NCBI RefSeq assembly: GCF_900143695.1
Contig: NZ_FRFE01000003.1
Location: 62,001-126,000 of the forward strand
From: Desulfopila aestuarii DSM 18488
GTDB lineage: Bacteria; Desulfobacterota; Desulfobulbia; Desulfobulbales; Desulfocapsaceae
Direction: 5' to 3'
DNA length: 64,000 nt
The translations under genes and the position numbers were made by a program. The notes under the pieces were generated by a model. It saw only the letters and a program-made list of their open reading frames with translations, searched no databases and was not told the origin of the DNA. Of this stretch, positions 27,547 through 36,609 are shown one piece after another (position 1 is the stretch's first letter; every line of letters begins with the position of its first letter).

Positions 27547-28236
27547 TTACCCCTCCCCGACAGTACTTTTCAACCGACCGTCGACCACATCGATCACCCG
27601 GTCAACACCTGAGTAATTGTAGATGCGGGGATCATGAGAAGTAAGCACGATGGTTTTCCCCTCATCTTTCAGCTCGACCAGCATAGCCATGAATTGTTCG
27701 GCAAGACGTGAATCAAGATGGGCGGTTGGTTCATCGGCCAGGAGGATAGGCGGATTGTTGATGAGCGCCCGACAGATGGCCACTCGTTGCAGTTCGCCAC
27801 CGGAAATGCTCGCCACAGGAAAGTCCCGACGATGGGTAATACCAAAACGGTTGAGAAGCGGCTCGGCCTGCCGTTTTCGTTCGTGCGGCGACACCCCCAT
27901 TGGGTAGAGCGGCAGGGTCACGTTTTCGAGAACACTTAGCTCCGGCAACAAATTGAAGTTTTGGAAAATAAAACCAATCAGGCTCTGCCGGTAGCGGCAG
28001 AGAAAGTGGTCCGGCAGACGGGAAATCTTCTTGCCCATAATGGTGGCACTGCCGCTGGTAGGTGGAAAGACACAGCCAATGACCGAGAGGATGGTGGTCT
28101 TACCGGAGCCTGAAGGCCCGCGGAGGCAGACCATCGACCGCTCCTCAATCTTCAGATTGATATCCTGCAGGGCCAGAACTTCGCCGGGCTCCCCTCGATT
28201 GTAGATCTTATCTACCTGGAACAGTTCAATAACCAT
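27547..28236 (-). CDS. ABC transporter ATP-binding protein (LolD/MacB type)
   Basis: 229 residues. Walker A GPSGSGKTT (~residue 39), Q-loop FIFQNFNLLPEL, signature SISGGELQRVAICRAL, Walker B ILLADEPTAHLD and the H-loop SHD are all intact. The sequence type pairs with FtsX-like permeases, and such a permease gene lies one base upstream. Energises export or membrane-extraction work at the inner membrane; the cargo is unknown. Confidence 0.92.
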   Translation of the reverse strand: MVIELFQVDKIYNRGEPGEVLALQDINLKIEERSMVCLRGPSGSGKTTILSVIGCVFPPTSGSATIMGKKISRLPDHFLCRYRQSLIGFIFQNFNLLPELSVLENVTLPLYPMGVSPHERKRQAEPLLNRFGITHRRDFPVASISGGELQRVAICRALINNPPILLADEPTAHLDSRLAEQFMAMLVELKDEGKTIVLTSHDPRIYNYSGVDRVIDVVDGRLKSTVGEG

Positions 28237-28237
28237 T

Positions 28238-29413
28238 TCAGATCACCGTATCCGGTCGGACCATACCGCTCTTCCAGGCAGGCACCACGGTAGCCGCGAG
28301 ATAGGGCAACACCGAGACAGAAAAAAGAAGCAGCAGGTCAGCTGGCACAAATGAGGGCACAAACCGGAACTCGGGTCGCAAGACCGACCAGCCAAGCATG
28401 AGCGGCTGAAACAGCATTCCCTGCCACCAGACCACATGCACCCAGGCAAATCCATACCCGAGGAGAAAAGCGGTGAACGAAACTACCACCGATTCCCAAA
28501 AACGGACGGCCATCACCTCTCCCACCTGCCAGCCAAGAATCTTCAGAATACCCATCTCCCGCAGATCTTCACGAGAAAGTCCCGAAGCCCGGTCATAAGC
28601 CAGAATCACAAAAGCCACCAATGAGGCGAGCAGGCAGATGCCACCGAAGCCGCTACGCCAGCTGTAAACCACATTGTAGGTTTTCATTATCTGGCTGCGG
28701 GTAATCACCCTGGAGCCGGGAATCTTCGATGCAATTTTTCCGGCGATATTGTCGATCTCACGTGGATTGGCGACATAGACAAGAAGGTCGGTGATCAGGT
28801 GCGGACCTAGCTGAAAGAGATCCCGTGCATCCGCCATGGTCATGAAAATGGTATCGGCCGTGACCGGTCCGGTATGAGTACCAAACATACCGACAGTGGT
28901 GCATGACTTCATCGATAAATCGGGCCGGAATAAAGAAAAGCTCAAGCGGGAGCCCAGATCAAGGCTCTTTTGAACCTCTCTGCTGATAACCACTTCACCG
29001 CTGCTTCCCGTTTCAGGATATCGCCCTTCGGCTAATGGCGAAAGCTGCCCATCGTGATTCATGCCGACAATGGTATAATTGGCGCCATTAGCTTCATCGA
29101 AATGGTAGCCCCAGATTCTCGGCACAACCTTGGCCACACCGAGGATTTTCTCAATCTCCTCACCAGCCGTCTGATGAAGGGACACCTGACGGCCGGCAGA
29201 CATCTGCTGGACGGTGATATCCGGGGCACCCTTTAGAATTGCTTCTGCCGCCTCGGTGAGACCTCTGTTCATGAGCTGTAACGAGCCGAACAAAAAAACA
29301 ACGACAGTAAAGACCACAACGATGCCGAAATTTTTCAATTTCCGGCGCCAGAGGGTGGCCAGGGCATAATCGAGCAGATTGAGCTGGCGTTGTAAACGTT
29401 GCCTCAGTGTCAT
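28238..29413 (-). CDS. FtsX-like ABC transporter permease
   Basis: 391 residues with the MacB/LolE plan: helix ~25-48, a large periplasmic domain ~50-260, then three helices (~263-285, 310-335, 350-378). The EDLREMGILKILGWQVGEVM segment is the coupling helix typical of FtsX permeases. Pairs with the ATPase downstream. Its start overlaps the stop of the preceding 92-residue protein (ATGA). Confidence 0.9.
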   Translation of the reverse strand: MTLRQRLQRQLNLLDYALATLWRRKLKNFGIVVVFTVVVFLFGSLQLMNRGLTEAAEAILKGAPDITVQQMSAGRQVSLHQTAGEEIEKILGVAKVVPRIWGYHFDEANGANYTIVGMNHDGQLSPLAEGRYPETGSSGEVVISREVQKSLDLGSRLSFSLFRPDLSMKSCTTVGMFGTHTGPVTADTIFMTMADARDLFQLGPHLITDLLVYVANPREIDNIAGKIASKIPGSRVITRSQIMKTYNVVYSWRSGFGGICLLASLVAFVILAYDRASGLSREDLREMGILKILGWQVGEVMAVRFWESVVVSFTAFLLGYGFAWVHVVWWQGMLFQPLMLGWSVLRPEFRFVPSFVPADLLLLFSVSVLPYLAATVVPAWKSGMVRPDTVI

Positions 29414-29688
29414 GGTTGCACCGGCGCCGAGAAAGACCCGGAAGGAAAATGCTCCAATCCACCGGGATGATCCATGAACGGCACCAGCGGATCAGTAACC
29501 GCAGGATGCCGGGTATAACGCGCTTCGGTTGTAACAGCCAGATCAGAAAGCCCGAAAGCTTCCACCACATTCCGGCTCTCCTCCCAGCCGGCTATAGCAG
29601 CACGCTTCTCGGCTATCCTGGTTGCGAGAATCCCGCCGGCAACGACAACCAGCAGTGCCCAAATCCCCAAAGCAGCGGACGGTCGCAT
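29410..29688 (-). CDS. Small membrane-anchored protein in NosL cluster
   Basis: 92 residues. One N-terminal helix (ALGIWALLVVVAGGILATRIA) and a hydrophilic, probably periplasmic remainder (AVTTEARYTRHPAVTDPL, HPGGLEHFPSGSF). No family recognised. It lies one base after nosL and overlaps the permease start, so it is certainly part of the operon. Confidence 0.7.
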   Translation of the reverse strand: MRPSAALGIWALLVVVAGGILATRIAEKRAAIAGWEESRNVVEAFGLSDLAVTTEARYTRHPAVTDPLVPFMDHPGGLEHFPSGSFSAPVQP

Positions 29689-29689
29689 A

Positions 29690-30205
29690 TTACTGCTTCA
29701 TCTTCATTTTCATCTTATGCCCTTTTCGCATACTCTGCACAAGCGCTGGCGAGATATCTTCAAAGGAAAGAATTTCCTTGCCGTGGTGGTCTTTCAGAAA
29801 ACTTTCCGCCGCCTGCCGACTATCGAAAGGCACAAATTCCTCGCCCATCGGCCCGTAGACATCGCTGCCGATCACATAGAACGCCTCCCGCCCATCCAGC
29901 CACCGCTGGCTGTAATAATCCTTCACGTGCATGTGATCCACCCTGCCCCCTTCAACGCCATATTCCTCGGGGGCAAAATAGAAAACGAGCATATCTTTTG
30001 GCCCGTCAAACATAAAGTTTCTTCCGTCAGAAAGGGCAATTTGCGCCACCCACTCCGGATATTTACCAACAAACATACCACACACAGCACAGCGATCACG
30101 ATCCGTGACCGTTACCGGCTGCCCTGATCCAGCAAGACATTTCTCCCAAGAAAACAGTCCCATAACCAACAGGCAAGCAATAAGCATGGCATTCAATTTC
30201 TTCAT
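29690..30205 (-). CDS. NosL-like copper-binding protein
   Basis: 171 residues. N-terminal signal peptide (hydrophobic 7-20, cleavage near residue 25) and the NosL metal motif RCAVCGMFVGKYPEW, with Cys39, Cys42 and Met44. FMFDGPKDMLVFYF and YVIGSDVYGPMG are typical NosL body motifs. The C-terminus is rich in Met and Lys (MRKGHKMKMKMKQ), which could add copper sites. NosL delivers Cu(I) for N2O reductase in denitrifiers; no nosZ is near, so a different copper role is implied. GGAGGGGA precedes the start. Confidence 0.85.
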   Translation of the reverse strand: MKKLNAMLIACLLVMGLFSWEKCLAGSGQPVTVTDRDRCAVCGMFVGKYPEWVAQIALSDGRNFMFDGPKDMLVFYFAPEEYGVEGGRVDHMHVKDYYSQRWLDGREAFYVIGSDVYGPMGEEFVPFDSRQAAESFLKDHHGKEILSFEDISPALVQSMRKGHKMKMKMKQ

Positions 30206-30352
30206 ATTCCCCTCCAGCCTTTAATAAGGACAATGGCCAAATACCTCGAAAAGACAGGCCAATTGCAAGCAATATGACAATACCCCAGACCGGGATATCA
30301 GCTCCGACAATTTCCAACCAAACCCAATCAACAAAGTAAACGGCAATCAGAA

Positions 30353-30877
30353 CTATTGCAAATACTTACCAAGTATTTCCTGAAATTCAGCCTCACCAAC
30401 CCCACCAAAGATATTGGCCAGGATCGTTCGATCGGGGCCTATCATGAAGGTCTGCGGATACACCTTCACATTGTAAAGATCTGCCAGTTTTGCCTCCTCG
30501 TCCATAACTACAGGAAAAGGCACCCCGAGCAGATCGATAAACTCTTTCACTGCTTCAATATTTTCATAAAAACTGCTAACATAGACAACATGCAGCCCCT
30601 TATCCCGATACTTTTCGAAATAGCTATTAAAGAGAGGGGTATCTGCCCGGCAAAACCGGCAGTTTGTCTCCCAGAACCTTAGCACAACCGGCTTTCCGGC
30701 CAGGCTGGACAACACGATCACATTACCGTCGAGATCCTTGGCTGCAAAATCGGGCGCCTCATCACCCTTCATCAACGGGCCACCTTTTCTTTCCGGCTGA
30801 CACGCGATGAGCAATAACAAACAAAGCATAACGATCGCCCATCTCCACACCCCCATGTAACACTTTTCAGCCCCCAC
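30353..30877 (-). CDS. TlpA/ResA-like thioredoxin lipoprotein
   Basis: 174 residues. A lipoprotein signal ends in LIAC (Cys26). The thioredoxin fold carries the active site ETNCRFCRAD (Cys73, Cys76), the TlpA-type APDFAAKDLDG opening and the cis-Pro region VYPQTFMIG. It probably reduces or delivers metal to partner proteins on the periplasmic side. The GTG start at 30877 has AAGGAGG in front of it and is preferred; an ATG seven residues in lacks one. First gene of the NosL/ABC operon. Confidence 0.85.
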   Translation of the reverse strand: MGAEKCYMGVWRWAIVMLCLLLLIACQPERKGGPLMKGDEAPDFAAKDLDGNVIVLSSLAGKPVVLRFWETNCRFCRADTPLFNSYFEKYRDKGLHVVYVSSFYENIEAVKEFIDLLGVPFPVVMDEEAKLADLYNVKVYPQTFMIGPDRTILANIFGGVGEAEFQEILGKYLQ

Positions 30878-31157
30878 GCCCCCTCCTTCGCTCGTAATTC
30901 AACGCTAATTGTTGTGCAAAATATGCGTCCATGGTACATTGTGGCATTGCGACTAACTGAAACATTCTGCGGAAAATACCAGAACTATACACTGCTGCTT
31001 AAATTTCCTTAAAGTTTTTTCTCCTGGTCGACACCATACAATGGTTATGCGACGGAGGAAATACGGTATTCAGCGGCAAACACCCGAACGGTCGAAAATC
31101 CAGCAGGAGAATCAGAAGAACAGATTGGCTCTTGCACCAAACAAAAAGAGAAACTCT

Positions 31158-31532
31158 ATGGAAAACAACGATTTTCAGCATATCAGGAAACGGCTTGGCA
31201 AGACCCAGAAGGAAATGGCCGTACTACTGGGAACTTCTCTCAAGGCAGTAAGCAGCTACGAACAGGGATGGCGCGGCATCCCCACCCACGTCGAACGCCA
31301 GATGCTATTCCTGCTCTCACAAAAAATGCGACAGCAGCAGCCTCGTAAAAATTGCTGGGAAACCAAGCGCTGCCCGGAACGGAAGAAAAAAAACTGCCCG
31401 GCCTGGGAGTTCGACGCCGGTCATTTATGCTGGTTCATCAATGGCACATTCTGCGAGTCGACCACAAAGACCAATTGGCAGGAAAAAATCTCAGTATGCC
31501 GGCAATGTCAGGTCATGAAGGGCTTGAGTTAG
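31158..31532 (+). CDS. HTH (XRE-like) protein with two-CW domain
   Basis: 124 residues. An N-terminal helix-turn-helix (~6-58: RKRLGKTQKEMAVLLGTSLKAVSSYEQG) is followed by a cysteine/tryptophan module, NCWETKRCPERKKKNCPAWEF, HLCWFINGTFC and CRQC, the pattern of the two-CW domain. Probably a small DNA-binding regulator with a metal-bound sensor part. The start at 31158 removes 39 unconvincing upstream residues. Stands alone. Confidence 0.75.
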   Translation: MENNDFQHIRKRLGKTQKEMAVLLGTSLKAVSSYEQGWRGIPTHVERQMLFLLSQKMRQQQPRKNCWETKRCPERKKKNCPAWEFDAGHLCWFINGTFCESTTKTNWQEKISVCRQCQVMKGLS

Positions 31533-31658
31533 TTTTGTCTTGATAGTCGAAATTTTTGTCAAGATCGAGGCCTGCGAGAAATACTGTCACAGACATATAG
31601 CCAATTTTTCGCAGATGAAATTTTGAGCATAATGAAGATATCGTCCTGCAGGTTCGTT

Positions 31659-32036
31659 TTAGGTTGAAAACGAGTCAAAACCCTTTTCCAGAGCCGATAT
31701 CAGTTCCTCAACGGGCCCAAGCTTGTCTACAACCGCCAGGGCCTGCACCTCTTTTGCCCTGGCCATGAGATTTTCGTCTCGATTATAACCTGTAAAGAAG
31801 ACGACCGGGATTCCCAGCCGCTCCCTGACCAGACGGGCGGCTTCAATACCATCCATCTCCCCCCCCAGGCTGACATCCATCAGTATAACACCGGGCCTCT
31901 CCCGTTCTGCCACCGCAAGTCCCTCTTCGCCGGTGGTGACCACTGCGCAGACGGTAAAACCGAATTCTTCAATCTTTCTGGCCAGCATCATACCAACCAG
32001 AACTTCATCCTCGACAATCAGCACAATTTTACTCAT
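31659..32036 (-). CDS. Single-domain response regulator
   Basis: 125 residues, receiver domain only. Acidic pocket EDE near residues 9-11, phospho-acceptor Asp in VILMDVSLGG (~residue 54), switch Thr/Tyr region FFTGYN; the Lys before the last helix is kept (VVDKLGP). Without an output domain it must act through protein contact. Its ATG overlaps the kinase stop by one base, so it is the kinase's partner. Confidence 0.92.
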   Translation of the reverse strand: MSKIVLIVEDEVLVGMMLARKIEEFGFTVCAVVTTGEEGLAVAERERPGVILMDVSLGGEMDGIEAARLVRERLGIPVVFFTGYNRDENLMARAKEVQALAVVDKLGPVEELISALEKGFDSFST

Positions 32037-34624
32037 TACACCCTCTTTGGTCGTGCAGGTTCAGTAAACCGTATCCGGTAGCAAACCCCGGCCTCACTTG
32101 TTATCTCCAGGGAGCCGTGCAGCTGACCGGTAATGAGGTTGGTGGTAATCTGCATCCCGAGCGAACGAGCTTTTCTAGGCTCCAGACCCTTCGGCAACCC
32201 TGGACCGTTATCACCAACCACCACCTCGACCAGCCCCTCACTGTCGCGACGGAGTCGAATATAAATGCAACCTCCTGCTCCTTTTGGAAACGCATGCTTG
32301 AGTGAATTGGTTACAATCTCATTGATTGCAAGCCCCAGGGGCACAACACTATCGATGGACAGAAACACCTGCTGGCAATCGAAATCGACCTTTACCGCAT
32401 CATCGAACACCATGCTCGCCACCAGAGCCGAAACCATTTCTTCAAGATACTGGCCGAGGTCGATATCCGTCAGATTCTGCGACTGATAGAGTTTTTCGTG
32501 AACTAACGACATGGCCCGTATCCGGCTTTCCGTCTCCCAGAACAGCATCTTCACCTGCTGATCTTCCAACTCCATCGCCTGGAGCTGCAGCATCGAGATA
32601 ATCACCAGCATGTTGTTCTTGGTACGATGATAGATCTCGCGCAGCAGTACTTCTTTTTCCGCCAGTGACTCCTGCAACATCAGTTTACTGCGCAGCAGTT
32701 CCTCTTCCGTCTGCTTCTGGTCGGAAATATCCATGATCGTCGCCACCAGTGCAGGCCTATCATTCCAACTGGTTACAGCCCCTCCGACCAGCGCCTCGAA
32801 AGCGGTCCCATCTTTACGGCGACACTCACATATAAAGGGTTTTTCGGCATTTTCCTGGAAGTGCAGGATCGACATCTGATTAATCCGTTCAAACTGCCCC
32901 GGCATCACCAGATCAAGCACACTAATATCCCCGCGGGTCATCTCCTCTCGACTGTATCCGAAGATCCGCGAAGCCATGGGATTGACATAACGGATTTTCT
33001 TATCCTGGATGATACCATGTCCCGCCACCGAGGCGTCCATGACGATGTGGATCTGCTCCTCACTTTTCCTCAGCGCGTACACCGCATTTCGCCTTCTTTC
33101 ACTCTCCCGGTTGAGTTCCTGAATGACATCACGCAATACGATATTTTTGTTACGCAGATCGCGCGTCCGCGCCTGTACCGTCAACTCGAGCTGGCGGGAT
33201 TCTGTCTGTTTCAGTCGCTCTGCCTCCTGAAGCTGATCCACCATGGCGTTAAATGAACGAGCAAGAATACCAAGCTCATCGGCCCGATCCATCTTGCACC
33301 GGACCTGGAGATCCCCCTGCCCGACCCGCTGGGCCGTCACCGACATTCGCTTCAGCGGACTTACAAAATATATCACAGCCCAATAGACTACGACCAAGGT
33401 GATAAAAAGAAGAATAACACCATATACAACAAATCTTTTGGCCAACAGGTGCATCGTACCCGACAGTGCCTGTTCTGTGTGCTGAACCGCAGCAGTAAAT
33501 TGCGCTTCTTCACTCACCAGTACCAGATGCCAATTCAATCGGTGCAGGGTATGCATATTCAAAACATAGCCATCAGCACCGAGTGTAACCTCAGCAGTCT
33601 CGGCCACCGAACCAATCAATTTCGGAGCAGACGCTGCTAACTCTTTATGCCTTGAATCTGCTAAAGATATCTGCCCCCCCGTCTCACCACTACCGGTTTT
33701 GGGGCCTACACCCGGCAGACCGAACAGACCGAGGAACTTTTTCGGAAAACTGATAATCTCTCCATTTTCAGCGATAAGAAATGAAAAGAGAGTTTCACCG
33801 GACCAGTTTTTGCTTTGGACGATATCATCGTCGAGCCAATCCAGCCCCCCGGCCAGGGAGATATCGACCCCTACCGCCCCCTGCATCGCACCATCTTTAC
33901 CAACCACCGGCGATAGCACGGTAATTATAGGGACCCCCGTGGCGATATCATTATACACGGGTGTCCAGACCGCTGAAACGTTAGCGATTTGCTGATGATC
34001 CTGTAACCCCTTGAGTGATTCCATGATAGCACGGTAACGGAGCGGATTCCGATCCTGCACATTCATGCCGTCAGGTGCCTGCATATTGTGTCTGAGATAC
34101 CTGCAGATACCGGAAGCTGTGATGAGATGGGTGGATACACTCCCGCGAACATTTTCCTGAACACCTTTCAATACCGGATCCAGCTGCATCATCGCCAGTA
34201 GCTCACGTTGCTTCCCGTCCACCGCCCGTCCCTCGCCCCTGAAGACCGTCGATACATCCTGCTCCCGGTAAAGGGGAATGCCATACTGCAATTGCAGCAC
34301 AGAATCATGAAGGTTGCTCGGCAATGCCGAGAAGTAATCAATATTACTGAAGACTTCCCGCGACTGAGCGGCCATAAGCGATACCGCAGTTTCCGCCTGG
34401 GAAAAAGATGCGTCGTACTTATGGGCCTTTTCACGGGCAATGGTGCTGAGATAGGAGTAGGCCCGTTGCCTGGCCTCGTCACGATGAAAGTCAGCGGCGT
34501 AGTTACCAAACCCTGAGAGGGTCGAGAATACCATATAACAAAACGGAATCATCACCAGGATGATCAATACGGCAAGCAGAACAAAGAGTTTGACACCGAT
34601 CCGCGTCTTCAACAACTCCATCAT
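32036..34624 (-). CDS. Cache-HAMP-PAS sensor histidine kinase (HisKA_2 type)
   Basis: 862 residues. A first helix (~12-32), a periplasmic double-Cache-like domain to ~400, a second helix (~400-420), HAMP (~425-475), a coiled coil, a PAS domain (~520-640), then HisKA_2 with phospho-acceptor His666 in LREIYHRTKNN and an HATPase_c domain (INEIVTNSLKHAFP, VVGDNGPGLP). It senses an extracytoplasmic ligand and phosphorylates the adjacent response regulator. Confidence 0.9.
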   Translation of the reverse strand: MMELLKTRIGVKLFVLLAVLIILVMIPFCYMVFSTLSGFGNYAADFHRDEARQRAYSYLSTIAREKAHKYDASFSQAETAVSLMAAQSREVFSNIDYFSALPSNLHDSVLQLQYGIPLYREQDVSTVFRGEGRAVDGKQRELLAMMQLDPVLKGVQENVRGSVSTHLITASGICRYLRHNMQAPDGMNVQDRNPLRYRAIMESLKGLQDHQQIANVSAVWTPVYNDIATGVPIITVLSPVVGKDGAMQGAVGVDISLAGGLDWLDDDIVQSKNWSGETLFSFLIAENGEIISFPKKFLGLFGLPGVGPKTGSGETGGQISLADSRHKELAASAPKLIGSVAETAEVTLGADGYVLNMHTLHRLNWHLVLVSEEAQFTAAVQHTEQALSGTMHLLAKRFVVYGVILLFITLVVVYWAVIYFVSPLKRMSVTAQRVGQGDLQVRCKMDRADELGILARSFNAMVDQLQEAERLKQTESRQLELTVQARTRDLRNKNIVLRDVIQELNRESERRRNAVYALRKSEEQIHIVMDASVAGHGIIQDKKIRYVNPMASRIFGYSREEMTRGDISVLDLVMPGQFERINQMSILHFQENAEKPFICECRRKDGTAFEALVGGAVTSWNDRPALVATIMDISDQKQTEEELLRSKLMLQESLAEKEVLLREIYHRTKNNMLVIISMLQLQAMELEDQQVKMLFWETESRIRAMSLVHEKLYQSQNLTDIDLGQYLEEMVSALVASMVFDDAVKVDFDCQQVFLSIDSVVPLGLAINEIVTNSLKHAFPKGAGGCIYIRLRRDSEGLVEVVVGDNGPGLPKGLEPRKARSLGMQITTNLITGQLHGSLEITSEAGVCYRIRFTEPARPKRV

Positions 34625-34706
34625 CGTGAATCTATCCCTCTCCTCTTCATCGCTTCTTCTACATCAAAAGAAATACAACAGTCTGGCACATCGGGCATCA
34701 CTGGCC

Positions 34707-35777
34707 TCACGAACCAGGCCCTGGGCCGTTGAAACGGAGTAGCTCTTCAGGAGTATTGACATTTTGCCATCCTGACCGCAAATGGACCGGCACCGGAACC
34801 ACCCGGACCCGTTTCGTTTCGGCTATCCGACTGATCCGCCGGACGCCCTCAAGATTCAACTGCTCAAACAACTCACCACACTGCGGTTCGTATCTGGCAA
34901 AAAGCGGCTCAACCGCTCTTTCGGGAGAAATCTGCGGAATGGCGCCCCAGCAGCCCAGCGATTTCTGGGCCAATAGCCATGTCACGGCTTCAGTGCTGAG
35001 CCCGGGCATATCGCAGGCCAGTAGCAGCCAGGCAGCTTCAGGCTGCCAGCGCATGGCCGACAAAATGCCGGTCAATGGCCCGGCGACGCCTGGAATATCC
35101 GCCAGTCGGGGCAGTGCACCAAGCGATACAGGAACGTTACCAGATCCGGAAAGCACGACACCATCAACCAACGGCTGAACCACGTCCACGGTCCGCTCCA
35201 GCCATGTTGTCCCTGAACTATCAGGCAACAGATGTTTGGGTCTCCCCATTCTCGAACTTTTCCCGCCGATAAGAATACATGCCCAGACCGGGCATCGGGC
35301 CTGCAGGCGCGCCAAACAGGCGCTAATGGTTGCTGCCGCCCCCACCGGATCATTTTCGCATTCAGGCAACTGCAGGAATTCGCCGCCAACTTCAACCAGT
35401 TGCTGAAGAGTGATGGAGTCCAGCCGAGTATCCGGTTCGGTTTCGAGCAAAACAAGATCGGCGTCCCTGGTGAGTCTTCGCAACATCAAGCCCAAACCGG
35501 CACTGTCACCCCGCCACACACAGCTTCGCTGGCCGTTATCGGACATGAAGGCCAGAGAAGCTGTGTGAGCTTCGCTACCTTTTTCGCCACCATCCGCTAC
35601 CCAGCGTACCGTAGCTACCAGAAGCCCATCGGCACCAAGCAGCGGCAAAACATGCTTATAAAAAGAACGCAGCTGGCCAGAAGATGCACCGCTGAGCGAA
35701 AAGATGGGAAGGTAAGATGATTGCTCCACTGACTGGCAACGCTCCTTGACATTATCGATTGGCACAACTTCACGCAT
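34707..35777 (-). CDS. Molybdenum cofactor guanylyltransferase (MobA-like) with degenerate N-terminal MobB-like domain
   Basis: 356 residues. From ~165 on it is a MobA-type nucleotidyltransferase: LIGGKSSRMGRPKHLLP binds the nucleotide, LLACDMPGL is the metal-binding turn, and the Asn in WQNVNTPEEL is at the C-terminus. It would attach GMP to molybdopterin. The first ~150 residues resemble MobB but the P-loop reads SGASSGQL, without the GKT. The start at 35777 overlaps the mqnD stop by 8 bases; an upstream start would run deep into mqnD. Confidence 0.75.
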   Translation of the reverse strand: MREVVPIDNVKERCQSVEQSSYLPIFSLSGASSGQLRSFYKHVLPLLGADGLLVATVRWVADGGEKGSEAHTASLAFMSDNGQRSCVWRGDSAGLGLMLRRLTRDADLVLLETEPDTRLDSITLQQLVEVGGEFLQLPECENDPVGAAATISACLARLQARCPVWACILIGGKSSRMGRPKHLLPDSSGTTWLERTVDVVQPLVDGVVLSGSGNVPVSLGALPRLADIPGVAGPLTGILSAMRWQPEAAWLLLACDMPGLSTEAVTWLLAQKSLGCWGAIPQISPERAVEPLFARYEPQCGELFEQLNLEGVRRISRIAETKRVRVVPVPVHLRSGWQNVNTPEELLRFNGPGPGS

Positions 35778-36609
35778 ACCGCAAATTGGCCGGACCAGCC
35801 GGCAACGCTCCGACAGCCTGACCGCGTTCAAGAAACTGCTCAATCGCAGCCATTCCCTCGACACCAAGATCGCGGGAAAAGTCGTTCACATACAAGCCGA
35901 TATGGCTCTGCACCACCTCTTGGGCCATCTCCTGGCTATGCTCACGAATATATCCCAGACAGGTGTCAGGATCGGCAAAGGCAAAATCCACGCTGTCACG
36001 AATGGCACGCTCGATCTTGCCAATGCTTTTGCCCCCTAAACTTCTACGGGCAGCAATCGCCCCCAATGGAATGGGCAGGCCAGAGTCTTTTTCCCACCAC
36101 TCACCGAGATCCTGCAGACATATGAGATTATGCTGCGCATAGGTGAACCGACTCTCATGGATAATGACTCCCGCCTCCACCTCACCACGGAGGATCGCAG
36201 GCATGATCTGGTCAAAGCGCATTTCCACCAGCTCGGTACACCCAGGCAACAGCATCTGCAGCAGCAGGGCCGCGGTGGTATACCGACCGGGAATAGCAAT
36301 CCGGCGTTTTTTCAATGCGGCAAGCTCCAGATTCTCCCTGGAGACCAGCAGAGGCCCGCAGCCTCGGCCGAGAGCGCTGCCGGCAGAAAGGATGCAGTAC
36401 TCATCCAGCACATGGCCAAGGGCGTGGCAACTCAATTTAGTAATATCGAGTTTTCCCTTAAGCGCCCAGCTGTTTAAGGTCTCGACGTCTTCCAAAACAG
36501 GCGGAGCAAACTGGATATCATCACAATTGATCTTGCCGTGCACCAGGGCGTAAAAAATAAAGGTATCGTTCGGGCAGGGCGAATACCCGAGCGTCAGTGG
36601 TCCAGTCAT
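35770..36609 (-). CDS. mqnD: 1,4-dihydroxy-6-naphthoate synthase (MqnD)
   Basis: 279 residues of the MqnA/MqnD fold. The opening LGYSPCPNDTFIFYAL is the MqnD form; ITKLSCHALGHV, IPGRYTTAALLLQM and IIHESRFTYAQ are further family motifs. It makes 1,4-dihydroxy-6-naphthoate from cyclic dehypoxanthine futalosine in the futalosine menaquinone route. It overlaps mqnB. The other mqn genes are outside the window. Confidence 0.93.
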   Translation of the reverse strand: MTGPLTLGYSPCPNDTFIFYALVHGKINCDDIQFAPPVLEDVETLNSWALKGKLDITKLSCHALGHVLDEYCILSAGSALGRGCGPLLVSRENLELAALKKRRIAIPGRYTTAALLLQMLLPGCTELVEMRFDQIMPAILRGEVEAGVIIHESRFTYAQHNLICLQDLGEWWEKDSGLPIPLGAIAARRSLGGKSIGKIERAIRDSVDFAFADPDTCLGYIREHSQEMAQEVVQSHIGLYVNDFSRDLGVEGMAAIEQFLERGQAVGALPAGPANLRYA

